From Sphaerisporangium flaviroseum (GTDB lineage Bacteria; Actinomycetota; Actinomycetes; Streptosporangiales; Streptosporangiaceae): a stretch of DNA of 64,000 nt. This document shows positions 39,828 to 48,093 of the stretch, one piece after another. The position numbers were made by a program, and so were the translations under genes. Within the stretch, counting starts at the first letter, position 1. Each line of letters starts with the position of its first letter. Where the stretch lies: NCBI RefSeq assembly GCF_039537005.1, contig NZ_BAAAZR010000002.1, forward strand, positions 744,001 to 808,000. Direction: 5' to 3'. Below the pieces are notes generated by a model. It was not told the DNA's origin. It saw only the letters and a program-made list of their open reading frames with translations, and searched no databases.

Positions 39828-41056
39828 GGCAGCTCCACGCTGATCGTCGTCGGCCCGCCGCGCGGGCTGTGGATGCTCAGTCTCCCGTCAACCGAGCCGA
39901 CGCGCTGGGCCAGGCCGCGCAGCCCGGTCCCGCCGCCGGGCTCCGCGCCGCCGCGGCCGTCGTCGACGACCTCCAGACGCAGCAGGTCACCGTCACGGCG
40001 GGCCGTGACCTCGGCTCCGGACGCCTGGGCGTGCTTGGCGACGTTGGCCAGCGCCTCGGAGATCACGAAGAACGCCACCGCCTCGATGACGGGAGACGCG
40101 CGTTCTGGCACCTGGACGCGCAGCCGTACCGGGAAGGGGGCCCGCGTGGCGAGGCCGGACAGCGCCGCGTCCAGGCCCTCGTCGCTCAGCACGGCGGGGT
40201 GCAGGCCGCGCACAAGGTCGCGAAGCTCCTTCAGCGCCTGTTTGGACTCCTCGTGCGCCTGCGCTATCGCCTCCCGGGCGGGGGCCGGCAGGTCGGTGAA
40301 CGCGGCACGGGCCATGCCGAGGTTCATCGCGAGGGAGACCAGCCGTTGCTGGGCGCCGTCGTGCAGGTCGCGTTCGATGCGGCGGCGCTCGGCGTCCGCG
40401 GCGTCGATCACCTCGGCGCGGCTCTCCTGGAGGGTCTCGACCCGCTGGGCGAGCTGCTCGCTGAGGCTCGGGCCGAGCAGGGCCTCTGCGGCGATCAGGT
40501 CGAGTGTGGCGGTCGCCTGCGCCAGCCACGGCCCCGCCACGAACAGGGCCAGGGCGAGCAGCGCGAGGGGCGCGCTCCGCCAGGTGCCGCCGACGGCCCA
40601 CAGCCGCACTGCGAAGGCGGCCGCGACCAGGCCCCCCGACCAGGCGAGGACCACCCCGAGGAACCCGATCACGCTGATCAGCGGCGCGAGCAGGTGGTAG
40701 GCGAGCTGCCGCCAGGTGCTCCTCGACCGCACGTCGAGCAGGAGCCGCTTCATGGGATTGCCGGTGCCGGGACGGCGCGGCACCGGGGGGATGTCCACGC
40801 CGAGGAACGCGGCGAACCTGCCCCGCTGCAACGCCGTGAACAGCGGCACCGACCAGAAGATCAGCAGCAGCCCGATCAACGGCACCACGATCGTCCAGAT
40901 CAGCAGTACCGACACCGTGAAAAGGGCGACGATCGCGCAGCAGGCCGGCAGGGCGACCGGGACGCCGGTCACCACATGGAAAGTGCGAAGCCAGGATCGC
41001 GCCGACCAGTGGGCCCGCATCCTGTCCCAGGGGGTGTGCACCACGGCGTTGCTCAT
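39818..41056 (-). CDS. NarL-type sensor histidine kinase (HisKA_3)
   Basis: A 412-residue membrane kinase. An N-terminal sensor of the putative-sensor type has about four to six membrane helices (residues 25-190), followed by a HisKA_3 dimerisation domain with the phosphoacceptor His in RRIERDLHDGAQQRLVSLAMNLGMA (about 215-238) and a HATPase_c domain (FFVISEALANVAKHAQA, LEVVDDGRGGAEPGGGTGLRGL). ATG 41056 gives a normal N-terminus; longer frames read through Pro-rich noncoding sequence. No dedicated extracellular domain is seen, so the stimulus is likely membrane stress or a lipid-soluble signal. Confidence 0.9.
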   Translation of the reverse strand: MSNAVVHTPWDRMRAHWSARSWLRTFHVVTGVPVALPACCAIVALFTVSVLLIWTIVVPLIGLLLIFWSVPLFTALQRGRFAAFLGVDIPPVPRRPGTGNPMKRLLLDVRSRSTWRQLAYHLLAPLISVIGFLGVVLAWSGGLVAAAFAVRLWAVGGTWRSAPLALLALALFVAGPWLAQATATLDLIAAEALLGPSLSEQLAQRVETLQESRAEVIDAADAERRRIERDLHDGAQQRLVSLAMNLGMARAAFTDLPAPAREAIAQAHEESKQALKELRDLVRGLHPAVLSDEGLDAALSGLATRAPFPVRLRVQVPERASPVIEAVAFFVISEALANVAKHAQASGAEVTARRDGDLLRLEVVDDGRGGAEPGGGTGLRGLAQRVGSVDGRLSIHSPRGGPTTISVELPCA

Positions 41057-41361
41057 GAGACCACGGTAGATATCACGACATGTCGGGTGACATGGGTAAG
41101 GCACCCCGAACGGGGGTGGGGTAAACCCCACCCCACCCCTCCCGACCAGCCCACCCCCCAAACCCTCCACCACCCTCCGGTCCCGGGCAGCATCCTCCGC
41201 CCCTCGGGCTCCGTCGTCCCCGGGTTCCGTCTTCCGTGGCCGGGGGTCTCCCGCAATTCACGGACATCTGTCGAATGCGCTCCCATGGTGATTACTTAAT
41301 GTGATAGCTATGTGACGGCATGCGATCGGCAATGGCAGGGCGTCCCTGTCAATACGAAGCT
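41057..41361. other. 305-bp divergent gap, C-rich
   Basis: No gene is supported. 41100-41210 is strongly C-rich on the plus strand (runs such as ccccaccccacccc). 41270-41345 is AT-richer (gtgattacttaatgtgatagctatgtgac) and is the likely promoter area for the plus-strand gene, though I see no convincing hexamer pair. Confidence 0.5.
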
Positions 41362-42141
41362 ATGGAGATGGTCATGCTGGTCTGCGTACTCGCAGTGGCA
41401 GCGGCGGTCGGCGTGGTGGCCTCAGCCGCTTTTATCTTCCGCAGGCTCGGCAGCGGCACCGAGGACCTGGCGCCGAACGGTCCCACCGCGGGCCATGCGG
41501 GGTCGATGCTCTCGTCCTTGTTTTTGCTGGTGTTCGCCATCGCGATCGTCGTGCCGTGGACCACGGCCGACGCCGCGCGCCAGAACACCTACACCGAGAG
41601 CCAGGCGGCCGTGGAGGCATACTGGTCGGCCGCCCGGCTGCCCGCCCCCGCCGGCGCCCAGGTCCAGCAGCAGGTGCGCGACTACGTCGGGTTCGTGCTC
41701 ACCAAGGAATGGCCGCTCATGGCCTCCGGCCAGCTCAGCCTGGAAGGCGCGACGCGCCTGGACTCGCTGCGCACACAGACGGCGGGGCTCGTCGTGAAGG
41801 GCGACGAGGAGAAGGCCGCCAAGAGCGAGGTGATCGAGGAGGTCAAGGCCCTGTCGGCGGCCCGCCGCCAGAGAGGGGCGGACGCGCAGGCCACGCCTCC
41901 GGCGGGCGTGCTCCCTCTGACGATCCTTACGGGATTGATCGTCCTGCTCTACCCGTTCCTGGCGGGCGCCCGGCCGCGCGGTAAGACCCTCGTGCCCCTG
42001 GTGGTGATGTCGGCGATGCTCGGGTTCGGGATCTTCCTCACCTGGCAGATCTCCCATGTGTTCGCCAGTGGTCTGTCGGTCGAGCCCGATGCTTTCCGGG
42101 CCGCGCTGACGGAGTTCCAGCGGATCCCCTGGAGCGGGTGA
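41362..42141 (+). CDS. DUF4239-like membrane protein
   Basis: A 259-residue membrane protein with about four helices: an N-terminal one (VCVLAVAAAVGVVASAAFIF), one at about 50-70 (SMLSSLFLLVFAIAIVVPW) and two near the C-terminus (LPLTILTGLIVLLYPFLAG; LVPLVVMSAMLGFGIFLTW). Between them is a soluble helical stretch with WSAARLPAPAG and YVGFVLTKEWPLMASGQLS. This two-plus-two layout is that of DUF4239 (bestrophin-like) proteins. ATG 41374 is another start with ggag six bases upstream. The stop overlaps the next gene's GTG by 4 bp. Confidence 0.7.
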   Translation: MEMVMLVCVLAVAAAVGVVASAAFIFRRLGSGTEDLAPNGPTAGHAGSMLSSLFLLVFAIAIVVPWTTADAARQNTYTESQAAVEAYWSAARLPAPAGAQVQQQVRDYVGFVLTKEWPLMASGQLSLEGATRLDSLRTQTAGLVVKGDEEKAAKSEVIEEVKALSAARRQRGADAQATPPAGVLPLTILTGLIVLLYPFLAGARPRGKTLVPLVVMSAMLGFGIFLTWQISHVFASGLSVEPDAFRAALTEFQRIPWSG

Positions 42142-42746
42142 CCGTGGCCGTTCCTCGCCTGGCGGCGCTCCTGGCGCCGTCCCTCGCGGGCCTGTCGCTG
42201 GCGGGTGTCGTGGGAAGCGCGCCCGCGTGGGCGGCGGTCCCCGATCCCGAGCCGCAACGTCTGGCCGTCGTACCCGGCATCACCGTCTGTCTCGACGTGG
42301 AGGTCGTGGTGAGCCTGCGCGTCGGGATCAGCATCGGGGGGTACCCGCCGATCTGCCGGCGGCCGGCGTATCCACCGCCGGCACCCGCACCGGTGCCCAC
42401 CCCCACTCCCACGCCGACGCCCCCGTCCAGCCCGAGCCCGGCGCCGACGAAAGCGGCACCGGCACCGGCCCCCACCCGGGCGCCGTCGCCGCCGGTCCGC
42501 CCGGCGGTTCCCGTCGTCCCGGCCGCGCAGAGGCCGCCGGAGGCGCCGCGGACCGCCGAGCCGGCGCGACCTCCGGTGGAGCACCGTCCTGCACCGTCGG
42601 CCGTCACGCCGACCGTCCTGGTCCGTGAGCTGCGGGCGCAGGCGCCGCACCGCCGCAGCAGCCCCATGGCCTCGGTCATGGTCATGGTCGTCCTGTCGCT
42701 GGTGATCGCCCTCGCCGCGGGCCTGGCGTTCGGCACCATTCGGTGA
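42138..42746 (+). CDS. Pro-rich cell-surface protein with C-terminal membrane anchor
   Basis: A 202-residue protein: signal peptide (about 1-33, LLAPSLAGLSLAGVVGSAPAWAA), a short globular part (about 34-75, VVPGITVCLDVEVVVSLRVGI), a long Pro/Ala/Thr stalk (75-175) and a C-terminal hydrophobic helix (about 180-198) followed by a single Arg. The two cysteines (CLDVE and ICRRP) may form a disulfide. It is coupled (GTGA) to the DUF4239-like gene and is probably displayed with it at the cell surface. The globular part matches nothing I can name. Confidence 0.65.
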   Translation: MTVAVPRLAALLAPSLAGLSLAGVVGSAPAWAAVPDPEPQRLAVVPGITVCLDVEVVVSLRVGISIGGYPPICRRPAYPPPAPAPVPTPTPTPTPPSSPSPAPTKAAPAPAPTRAPSPPVRPAVPVVPAAQRPPEAPRTAEPARPPVEHRPAPSAVTPTVLVRELRAQAPHRRSSPMASVMVMVVLSLVIALAAGLAFGTIR

Positions 42747-43086
42747 CCCAACTGACTAAGTGACCCAAGTGACCCAAGTGACCCAAGTGATCCTGGGTGA
42801 CCTAGGTGACCGAAGTGATCTAACCCGAGTGATCTAAGGGACCTAGGTGACACGGTGATCAGGTGACCAGGTGACCAGGTGACCAGGTGACCAGGCCAGG
42901 TGTCCTTGGTGTCCTTGGTGTCCTTGGTGCCCTTCGTGGCCGGCGGTCCGGTGAGGCGCGTGGCTGTTCCTCGGTGAGGCCCCGCCTGGCACGCCGAACC
43001 GTGTTACCACCCTGATCGGTGAGGTCGTCCACGATCCCATCGGCATCGCCCGTGCCCTGCGTCCGCTCCTTCCCTAAACTGAGGCG
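42747..43086. repeat. Gap filled with short tandem repeats (aagtgaccc, aggtgacc, ttggtgtcc)
   Basis: From 42758 to about 42932 three related arrays follow one another: 9-bp aagtgaccc units, diverged gaccta/gatcta copies, five copies of the 8-bp aggtgacc around 42870, and three copies of the 9-bp ttggtgtcc around 42905-42932. The remaining 150 bp before the LacI gene carry no recognised site. Confidence 0.85.
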
Positions 43087-44130
43087 ATGACCGTGACGGG
43101 CGGAAGCCTCGGCAGGGAAGGGGCGGAGCGGCAGGAACTCACCGTCGTGAAGATCGCCCATCTGGCAGGTGTGTCCCCTCCGACCGTGTCGAGGGTCATC
43201 AACGGCAAGACCGGTGTGGCTCTCAGCACCAGGCAACGGGTGGAAGCCGTCCTGCGCGAACACGGCTACCGCCGGCGGGAGAGCAGCCCGTCCATAGCGA
43301 TTCTCGAGCTGGTCTTCCATGCGCTCGAAAGCCTCTGGGCGCTCGAGATCATCCGCGGTGTCGAACAGGTCGCGCGCGAGCAGGGGCTGGCCGTCGTGCT
43401 CACCGAGATGCAGGGCCGGCTCACGCCCGGCAAGGCGTGGACCGAGCAGGTCCTCGCCAGGCGCCCGACCGGTGTCATCGCGGTCTTCTCCGAGCTGACC
43501 GTCCAGCAGCAGTCCCAGCTCGCCACCCGCTCGATCCCCCTTGTGGTGCTGGATCCCACCGGCGAGCCACTGCACGAGACCCCGTCGGTGGGCGCGACCA
43601 ACTGGAGCGGGGGGATGGCGGCCACGCGGCATCTGCTCGATCTCGGCCACCGGCGCGTCGCCATGCTGGGCGGGCCGGTCCAGTGGCCGTGCTGCCGCGC
43701 CCGGCTCGACGGCTACCGCGCGGCCATGGACGCCGCGGGCGTGCCGGTGGACCCCGATCTCGTACGGGTCAGCACCCTGTACGTCGAGGGCGGGCTGCAC
43801 GACGGGGGTGAGCTGCTTCGCCTGCCGGACCCGCCCACCGCGATCTTCTGCGCGAACGACCTCCAGGCGTTCGGCGTGTACGAGGCCGCCAGGCGGGCCG
43901 GCGTGCGGATACCCGCCGACCTGAGCGTCGTCGGGTTCGACGACCTGCCGTTCACGCGGTGGGCCGGGCCGCCCATGACGACCGTGCGGCAGCCGCTGGT
44001 CCAGATGGGGGCCACCGCGGCCAGGCTCATCTTGTCCCTGGCCAACGGCGAACCCTCCGATCAGCACCGTGTCGAGCTGGCCACCACGCTCGTCGTCCGG
44101 GAGAGCACGGCCCCGCCTTCCCAGGTCTGA
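43087..44130 (+). CDS. LacI family transcriptional regulator
   Basis: A 347-residue regulator with the helix-turn-helix VVKIAHLAGVSPPTVSRVINGKTG (about 20-43), hinge HGYRRRESS, and a ligand domain (about 68-340; GVIAVFSELT, DLGHRRVAMLGGPVQWPCCRARLDGYRAAMD, AIFCANDLQAFGVYEAARRAG, VVGFDDLPFTRW). These are the marks of sugar-responsive repressors of polysaccharide use. ATG 43087 is preceded by a weak gagg. It lies immediately upstream of a CBM2 esterase gene whose promoter has a long inverted repeat and GAAACTTTC, so it is the likely regulator. Confidence 0.9.
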   Translation: MTVTGGSLGREGAERQELTVVKIAHLAGVSPPTVSRVINGKTGVALSTRQRVEAVLREHGYRRRESSPSIAILELVFHALESLWALEIIRGVEQVAREQGLAVVLTEMQGRLTPGKAWTEQVLARRPTGVIAVFSELTVQQQSQLATRSIPLVVLDPTGEPLHETPSVGATNWSGGMAATRHLLDLGHRRVAMLGGPVQWPCCRARLDGYRAAMDAAGVPVDPDLVRVSTLYVEGGLHDGGELLRLPDPPTAIFCANDLQAFGVYEAARRAGVRIPADLSVVGFDDLPFTRWAGPPMTTVRQPLVQMGATAARLILSLANGEPSDQHRVELATTLVVRESTAPPSQV

Positions 44131-44145
44131 CCGACCCGGGCACGC

Positions 44146-44283
44146 CAGGCACGCGACGGTCAGGCACGCGACGGTCAGGCACGCGACGGTCAGGCACGCG
44201 ACGGCCAGGCACGCGACGGCCAGGCACGCGACGGCCGCGCCGAGGAGACGACGGCCGCGCCAGGAACACCACGGCCGCGCCAG
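44146..44283. repeat. 15-bp tandem repeat (caggcacgcgacggt) and decayed copies
   Basis: Units start at 44146, 44161, 44176, 44191, 44206 and 44221 (exact 15-bp period), changing from ...acggt to ...acggc midway. They grade into three looser copies of acggccgcgcc up to 44283. The array lies between the LacI stop and the esterase promoter. Confidence 0.95.
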
Positions 44284-44304
44284 GAATATGACGTGCCTGC
44301 CGCC

Positions 44305-44313
44305 GAAACTTTC
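44305..44313. promoter_or_regulatory. GAAACTTTC palindrome upstream of the CBM2 esterase
   Basis: gaaactttc lies 160 bp before ATG 44474 and is followed by caacg. It is the complement form of the site at 36870, which also precedes a CBM2 gene. Probably a shared regulator site for plant-polymer enzymes. Confidence 0.5.
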
Positions 44314-44389
44314 AACGTTCTCCCGCTACCTTCCCGGTGCCTTGCTGGTCCTCGCCCTGTCTCCCGGGCGGTCTTGCCAGGCGCTTGTG

Positions 44390-44429
44390 CGTTGAAACAT
44401 TCCGGCTGATACTCCGGAATGTTTCAACG
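44390..44429. promoter_or_regulatory. Perfect 16-bp inverted repeat before the CBM2 esterase
   Basis: cgttgaaacattccgg (44390-44405) and ccggaatgtttcaacg (44414-44429) are exact reverse complements separated by 8 nt. The centre is 64 bp before the ATG. Length and perfection exceed a usual operator; it could be a dimer-of-dimers regulator site or an RNA hairpin in the 5' leader. Confidence 0.7.
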
Positions 44430-44473
44430 GGTCGTAGCCGACATGCGGCCCACGACGGAGAGCAGGACATCGT

Positions 44474-45790
44474 ATGAGGATGAGAACCACGCTGCTGGGC
44501 GCAGTCGCAGCCGTCGCGATGTTCATCATCGCGGGATTCGTCACCGCGTCCCCGGCGTCGCCCGCGTCGCTGACCGAGGTGACCAACTTCGGTACCAACC
44601 CCAGCAACCTAAGGATGCATCTGTACGTACCGGACACGGTGGCCGCGCGGCCGGCGATCGTGGTGGCCGTGCACTACTGCACCGGCTCGGGCCCGGCCTT
44701 CTACTCCGGGACGGAGTTCGCGTCCCTCGCCGACCGGTACGGCTTCATCGTCATCTACCCGTCCGCCACCAGGAGCGGCTCCTGCTTCGACGTCTCCTCA
44801 CCGCAGGCGTTGCGGCATGACGGCGGCAGCGACCCGGTGAGCATCGTCTCGATGGTCAGGTACGTTCTGCAGCGCAACAACGCCGATCCCGGTCGCGTGT
44901 ACGTCACCGGCGCGTCCTCTGGCGCCATGATGACGAACGTCCTGCTGGGCGACTATCCGGACGTGTTCAAGGCCGGCGCGGCGTTCATGGGCGTACCGTT
45001 CGGATGCTTCGCCACCACCGACGGCTCCAGCTGGAACAGCGCCTGCGCGAACGGCACGATCGTCAGGACCCCGCAACAGTGGGGGGACCTCGTGCGCGCG
45101 GCCTACCCGGGATACAGCGGCGCCCGTCCTCGCATGCAGGTGTGGCACGGCACCGAGGACAGCACGCTGCGCTATCCGAACTTCCAGGAAGAGATCAAGC
45201 AGTGGACCAACGTCCACGGGCTCAGCCAGACCCCCAGCTTCACCGACCGTCCGCAGTCGAACTGGACGCGCACCCGCTACGGCGGCACCGGCACCAATGT
45301 CGCCGTCGAGGCCATCAGCATCCAGGGCGTCGGGCACAGCCTCCCCACGAGCGGCATGGCCGCGGCCGCCATCCAGTTCTTCGGCCTGACGGGCGGCCCC
45401 ACCACGTCGCCGACCCCGTCGATCACCCCGACTCCGACACCGACCCCGTCGATCACCCCGACGCCGGGGACCGGAGCCTGCCGGGTCACCTACACGATGA
45501 ACACCTGGAACAACGGCTTCACCACCGCGGTCACCGTCGCCAACACCGGCGGCTCCACCGTCAACACCTGGTCCCTGCAGTTCACCCTGCCGGCCGGGCA
45601 GACGGTCACCTCGGCGTGGAACGCCACCATCTCGCCGGCGAGCGGCCAGGTGACCGCCAGGAACGTCGCTCACAACGCGACGATCGCCCCGGGGACCTCG
45701 GCGAGCTTCGGTTTCCAGGCGACCCACACCGGCGGCACCGGCAGGCCGGCCTCCTTCAGCCTCAACGGTACGAACTGCACCGTCGGCTGA
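44474..45790 (+). CDS. Secreted CE1/PHB-depolymerase-type esterase with CBM2
   Basis: A 438-residue exported esterase. The signal peptide ends near residue 32 (ASPASPAS). The catalytic part (about 35-310) has IVVAVHYCTGSGPAFYSGTEF, YVTGASSGAMMT with the nucleophilic Ser (about 154), VWHGTEDSTLRYP with the likely Asp, and GVGHSLPTSG with the likely His, as in acetylxylan and feruloyl esterases. A Thr/Pro linker (313-333) leads to a CBM2 (about 335-438, CRVTYTMNTWNNGFTTAVTVANTG). It should deacylate xylan while bound to cellulose or xylan. The LacI gene upstream and the two promoter motifs suggest induction by plant sugars. Confidence 0.9.
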   Translation: MRMRTTLLGAVAAVAMFIIAGFVTASPASPASLTEVTNFGTNPSNLRMHLYVPDTVAARPAIVVAVHYCTGSGPAFYSGTEFASLADRYGFIVIYPSATRSGSCFDVSSPQALRHDGGSDPVSIVSMVRYVLQRNNADPGRVYVTGASSGAMMTNVLLGDYPDVFKAGAAFMGVPFGCFATTDGSSWNSACANGTIVRTPQQWGDLVRAAYPGYSGARPRMQVWHGTEDSTLRYPNFQEEIKQWTNVHGLSQTPSFTDRPQSNWTRTRYGGTGTNVAVEAISIQGVGHSLPTSGMAAAAIQFFGLTGGPTTSPTPSITPTPTPTPSITPTPGTGACRVTYTMNTWNNGFTTAVTVANTGGSTVNTWSLQFTLPAGQTVTSAWNATISPASGQVTARNVAHNATIAPGTSASFGFQATHTGGTGRPASFSLNGTNCTVG

Positions 45791-45840
45791 CGGCGGCCCA
45801 GGACCACTACGGCTTCGCGATCCGGGCCCTCGGCTGAGGA

Positions 45841-45984
45841 CACCGTTTCGCGAGCCGGGCGGCTTACGAGAGGTCACCGTTTGGCGAGCCGCGCGGCTTA
45901 CGAGAGGTCACCGTTTGGCGAGCCGGGCGGCTTACGAGAGGTCACCGTTTGGCGAGCCGCGCGGCTTAGGAGAGGTCACCGTTT
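45841..45984. repeat. 34-bp tandem repeat, just over four copies
   Basis: caccgttt begins units at 45841, 45875, 45909, 45943 and 45977 with an exact 34-bp period; the unit contains ggcgagcc and ggcttacgagaggt. Inner copies are almost identical and the end copies have diverged (tttcgcgag, tttcgtggg). Confidence 0.95.
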
Positions 45985-46030
45985 CGTGGGTCGGACACCT
46001 GCGGGGCGGGATGTCCGAACAACCGAAAGC

Positions 46031-46059
46031 CGGCTGCGGGGCGCGCCACCCCGCAGCCG
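46031..46059. terminator. Strong hairpin terminator between convergent genes
   Basis: cggctgcgggg (46031-46041) pairs perfectly with ccccgcagccg (46049-46059) over a 7-nt loop. It lies between the convergent esterase and TIGR03118 genes and can end transcription from both sides. Confidence 0.8.
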
Positions 46060-46168
46060 ACTTCCGCTCATTCGGGCGGGTCGTACTGCTCTCTAGGAAC
46101 GATGGTGAATCCTCGGCTGGAAGGAGCCCTCGCGTCGAGGAGCTCGGTGGTCGCCCACCTCCCTTCGG

Positions 46169-47347
46169 TCAGTAAGACGAGTTCGGAGCGGATTCGGTCG
46201 GCCTGGCCGAGCTCGTGGGGCTCGAGGAGGGGCGCGGCGTCGATGTTCCGTTGGCGGCGTCGGCCGGCATGATCAGGCCGACGAGGCCGTGCTGGGCCTT
46301 CTGGATGCCGGCGGAGAACCAGATGGCGTTCTCGCCGCCGCTCTCCGCGGTTCCGCGCTCCAGGTCCCACAGGCCCTCGGCCCAGACCGGCTTACCGTCG
46401 GCCTTGCGAAGCGGGCCGAGCCAGCGGCCGTTCCTGTAGGCGTTGATCGTGCCGTCGCCGAAGTTGCCGACGAGGAGCGCTCCGGCGTAGTTGCCGAAGC
46501 CCTGGGGGGCCTTGATCATCGCCCACGGGGCGTTCAGGGCGCCTCGGGCGGCCACGCGTCCGGCGAACCGGCCGGAAGGGGTGAACCGGCTGATGAAGCC
46601 GAGGCCCTTGCCGGCGATCGACTTGCCGGTCTCGGGGTCCCACTTGGCGTAGGCGACGTAGACGGCGTTCCCGACGATCTCGACGTTGAAGGCGTGGTAG
46701 TCGCTGGGCAGCCCGCGGTCGCGGAACGCCCACCTCGACAGCCGTACGCGGCTGAAGTCGTCGTCGAAGACATGGACGCGGTTGTGGGCGAAGTCGGCCG
46801 CGAGGAGGAACGACCCGCGGTTGGTCCGCATCATCGCGAGGCCCTTGTAGTCGGCCTTGCGGGTGAACGCCGCGATGATGGCGCTACTCGGGTTGACCTC
46901 GGCGTTCCAGCCGGTGATGGCACCGCTGGGGCTGGCGAAGATGAACGTCGCCGGGCCGGACACGCCCTTGCTCGAGATCTCGAAGCCCTCTTCACCGTTG
47001 AAGACCTGGCCCGTCGGTGTGCCGCCCGGGATGGCGACCTCGGTCTTCTCCTTGGTGAGCTGGCTCGCGCCGCCCGAGTACACCGTCGCCGAACCGGTGC
47101 CCGCGTTGGAGACCCACAGAGTCTTGCCCATGGCGAGACCCCAAGGGTTGACGAGCTTGGGGTCGGTGACGTCCGCCTTGCCGGCCACGTCCGAGATGAG
47201 GGGGATCTCGGTGAAGCGCGTGTTGGTGGTCTTGGTGGTCTTGGTGGACTCCTTGGACTGCGGGGACTCAGCGTGCGCCGGGATCGTGCCGGTGGAAATG
47301 CCCAGGACGAGTGCCGCAGCGCAGAGCGTGACGATGCGTGGCCGCAT
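46169..47347 (-). CDS. Secreted TIGR03118 family beta-propeller-like protein
   Basis: A 392-residue exported protein. The signal peptide ends near AHAES (about 29). The mature part has DPKLVNPWGLAMGKTLWVSNAGTGSATVY, KGLAMMRTNRGSFLLAADFAHNRVHVFDDDF, NAPWAMIKAPQGFG and LLVGNFGDGTINAY, the repeated blades of the TIGR03118 family (a beta-propeller of unknown function, often near cupredoxins or in soil bacteria). The last 30 residues are Ser/Thr/Pro-rich. ATG 47347 has ggagg five bases upstream and is preferred to ATG 47371. Confidence 0.85.
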   Translation of the reverse strand: MRPRIVTLCAAALVLGISTGTIPAHAESPQSKESTKTTKTTNTRFTEIPLISDVAGKADVTDPKLVNPWGLAMGKTLWVSNAGTGSATVYSGGASQLTKEKTEVAIPGGTPTGQVFNGEEGFEISSKGVSGPATFIFASPSGAITGWNAEVNPSSAIIAAFTRKADYKGLAMMRTNRGSFLLAADFAHNRVHVFDDDFSRVRLSRWAFRDRGLPSDYHAFNVEIVGNAVYVAYAKWDPETGKSIAGKGLGFISRFTPSGRFAGRVAARGALNAPWAMIKAPQGFGNYAGALLVGNFGDGTINAYRNGRWLGPLRKADGKPVWAEGLWDLERGTAESGGENAIWFSAGIQKAQHGLVGLIMPADAANGTSTPRPSSSPTSSARPTESAPNSSY

Positions 47348-47448
47348 CAGGCCTCCAAATGTCGTCTGCATGTGCGTACGGACGGAGGTACGCGGCACCC
47401 CGAGACCCGGTTCAAAGCGATTTGTAATCCGTTCGTGAGAAGCGGGAC

Positions 47449-47487
47449 GGCGCCGGGGCCTCCGCCAGAGGGGAAGCGCCCGGCGCC
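47449..47487 (-). terminator. Hairpin downstream of the DUF732-like gene
   Basis: ggcgccggg (47449-47457) pairs with cccggcgcc (47479-47487) over a 21-nt loop, 40 bases after the stop of the minus-strand DUF732-like gene and before the next start at 47347. Confidence 0.45.
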
Positions 47488-47526
47488 GCCGGTGAAGAGC
47501 CAGCTCAGCACGTGCCCGCAGGGGCC

Positions 47527-48012
47527 CTACCGGAGGCTGAGGCGGGGGCAGATGAACTTGTTGGCCGCCGTCACGATCAGGGGGATCTGCTCCACGCCGA
47601 TGACGAACGCGCCCGTCGTGAACCGTTTCCCGGTGTTCGCGTACACCACCTCGCGAGACCGGCCCCTGGCGATGTCGCGGCAGACGGCGACGCCCCGGCG
47701 GACCGCCTCGTCCCCGTAGCCGCGCACGAACAGGGGATTGATCTTGCGCAGGGCGGCGAGGTACGCTCGTCGCTCGTGCCTGACCGGCTCGGTCACCTGC
47801 GTCACCTTGGCGGGCTCCGTCGTGCTGGGCGGGGAGCCCTCGGGCGCGGGCGACGGCGCCGCCGGCTTCAGGGCCAGGGTGACCGCGAGGAAGACGACGG
47901 CCGCGACCGCGGTGCCCAGGGCCGCCAGCCCCGCCGCGAAGCGCCGGCTCACCGCGGCGCCCGGCGGCGGTTCCCGGTCCCCGTGCCACTCCCGGCGGGC
48001 CTCGGTACGCAT
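47527..48012 (-). CDS. Membrane-anchored DUF732-like protein
   Basis: A 161-residue protein with a cytoplasmic Arg-rich start, one membrane helix (about 25-48, LAALGTAVAAVVFLAVTLAL), a Pro/Ser/Thr linker and a helical C-terminal domain (YLAALRKINPLFVRGYGDEAVRRGVAVCRDIARGRS ... VTAANKFICPRL). The conserved pair of cysteines (CRDI and ICPRL) matches the DUF732 pattern known mainly from mycobacteria, where they form a disulfide. ATG 48012. Function unknown; it stands alone between the ABC operon and the TIGR03118 gene. Confidence 0.7.
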   Translation of the reverse strand: MRTEARREWHGDREPPPGAAVSRRFAAGLAALGTAVAAVVFLAVTLALKPAAPSPAPEGSPPSTTEPAKVTQVTEPVRHERRAYLAALRKINPLFVRGYGDEAVRRGVAVCRDIARGRSREVVYANTGKRFTTGAFVIGVEQIPLIVTAANKFICPRLSLR

Positions 48013-48043
48013 GCCTCATCACGGTACGCGGATCTTCTCCACC

Positions 48044-48063
48044 TTCCCCATGAAATGGGGGAA
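48044..48063 (-). terminator. Hairpin at the end of the minus-strand ABC operon
   Basis: On the minus strand ttcccccat (from 48063) pairs with atggggaa (to 48044) over a short loop, with one bulged base. It lies 30 bases after the last permease stop codon. Moderately supported. Confidence 0.4.
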
Positions 48064-48093
48064 TATGGGGGCATACCGCTGAAGGCCACGGCC

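Larger units (their letters stand above)
45791..46168. other. 378-bp gap with repeat array and terminator
   Basis: No gene is supported. The gap holds the 34-bp tandem array (45841-45984) and a strong hairpin (46031-46059), both listed separately. The rest, 46060-46168, shows no feature. Confidence 0.6.

Noticed and set aside
42747..45984. Possible CRISPR arrays in the repeat-rich gaps (42747-43086, 44146-44283, 45841-45984)
   Set aside because: Units follow head to tail without unique spacers, copies decay gradually, and there are no cas genes in the window.
46068..46370. A 100-codon minus-strand ORF at the end of the TIGR03118 gene
   Set aside because: It overlaps the conserved gene in another frame and has an Arg-rich composition typical of shadow frames.
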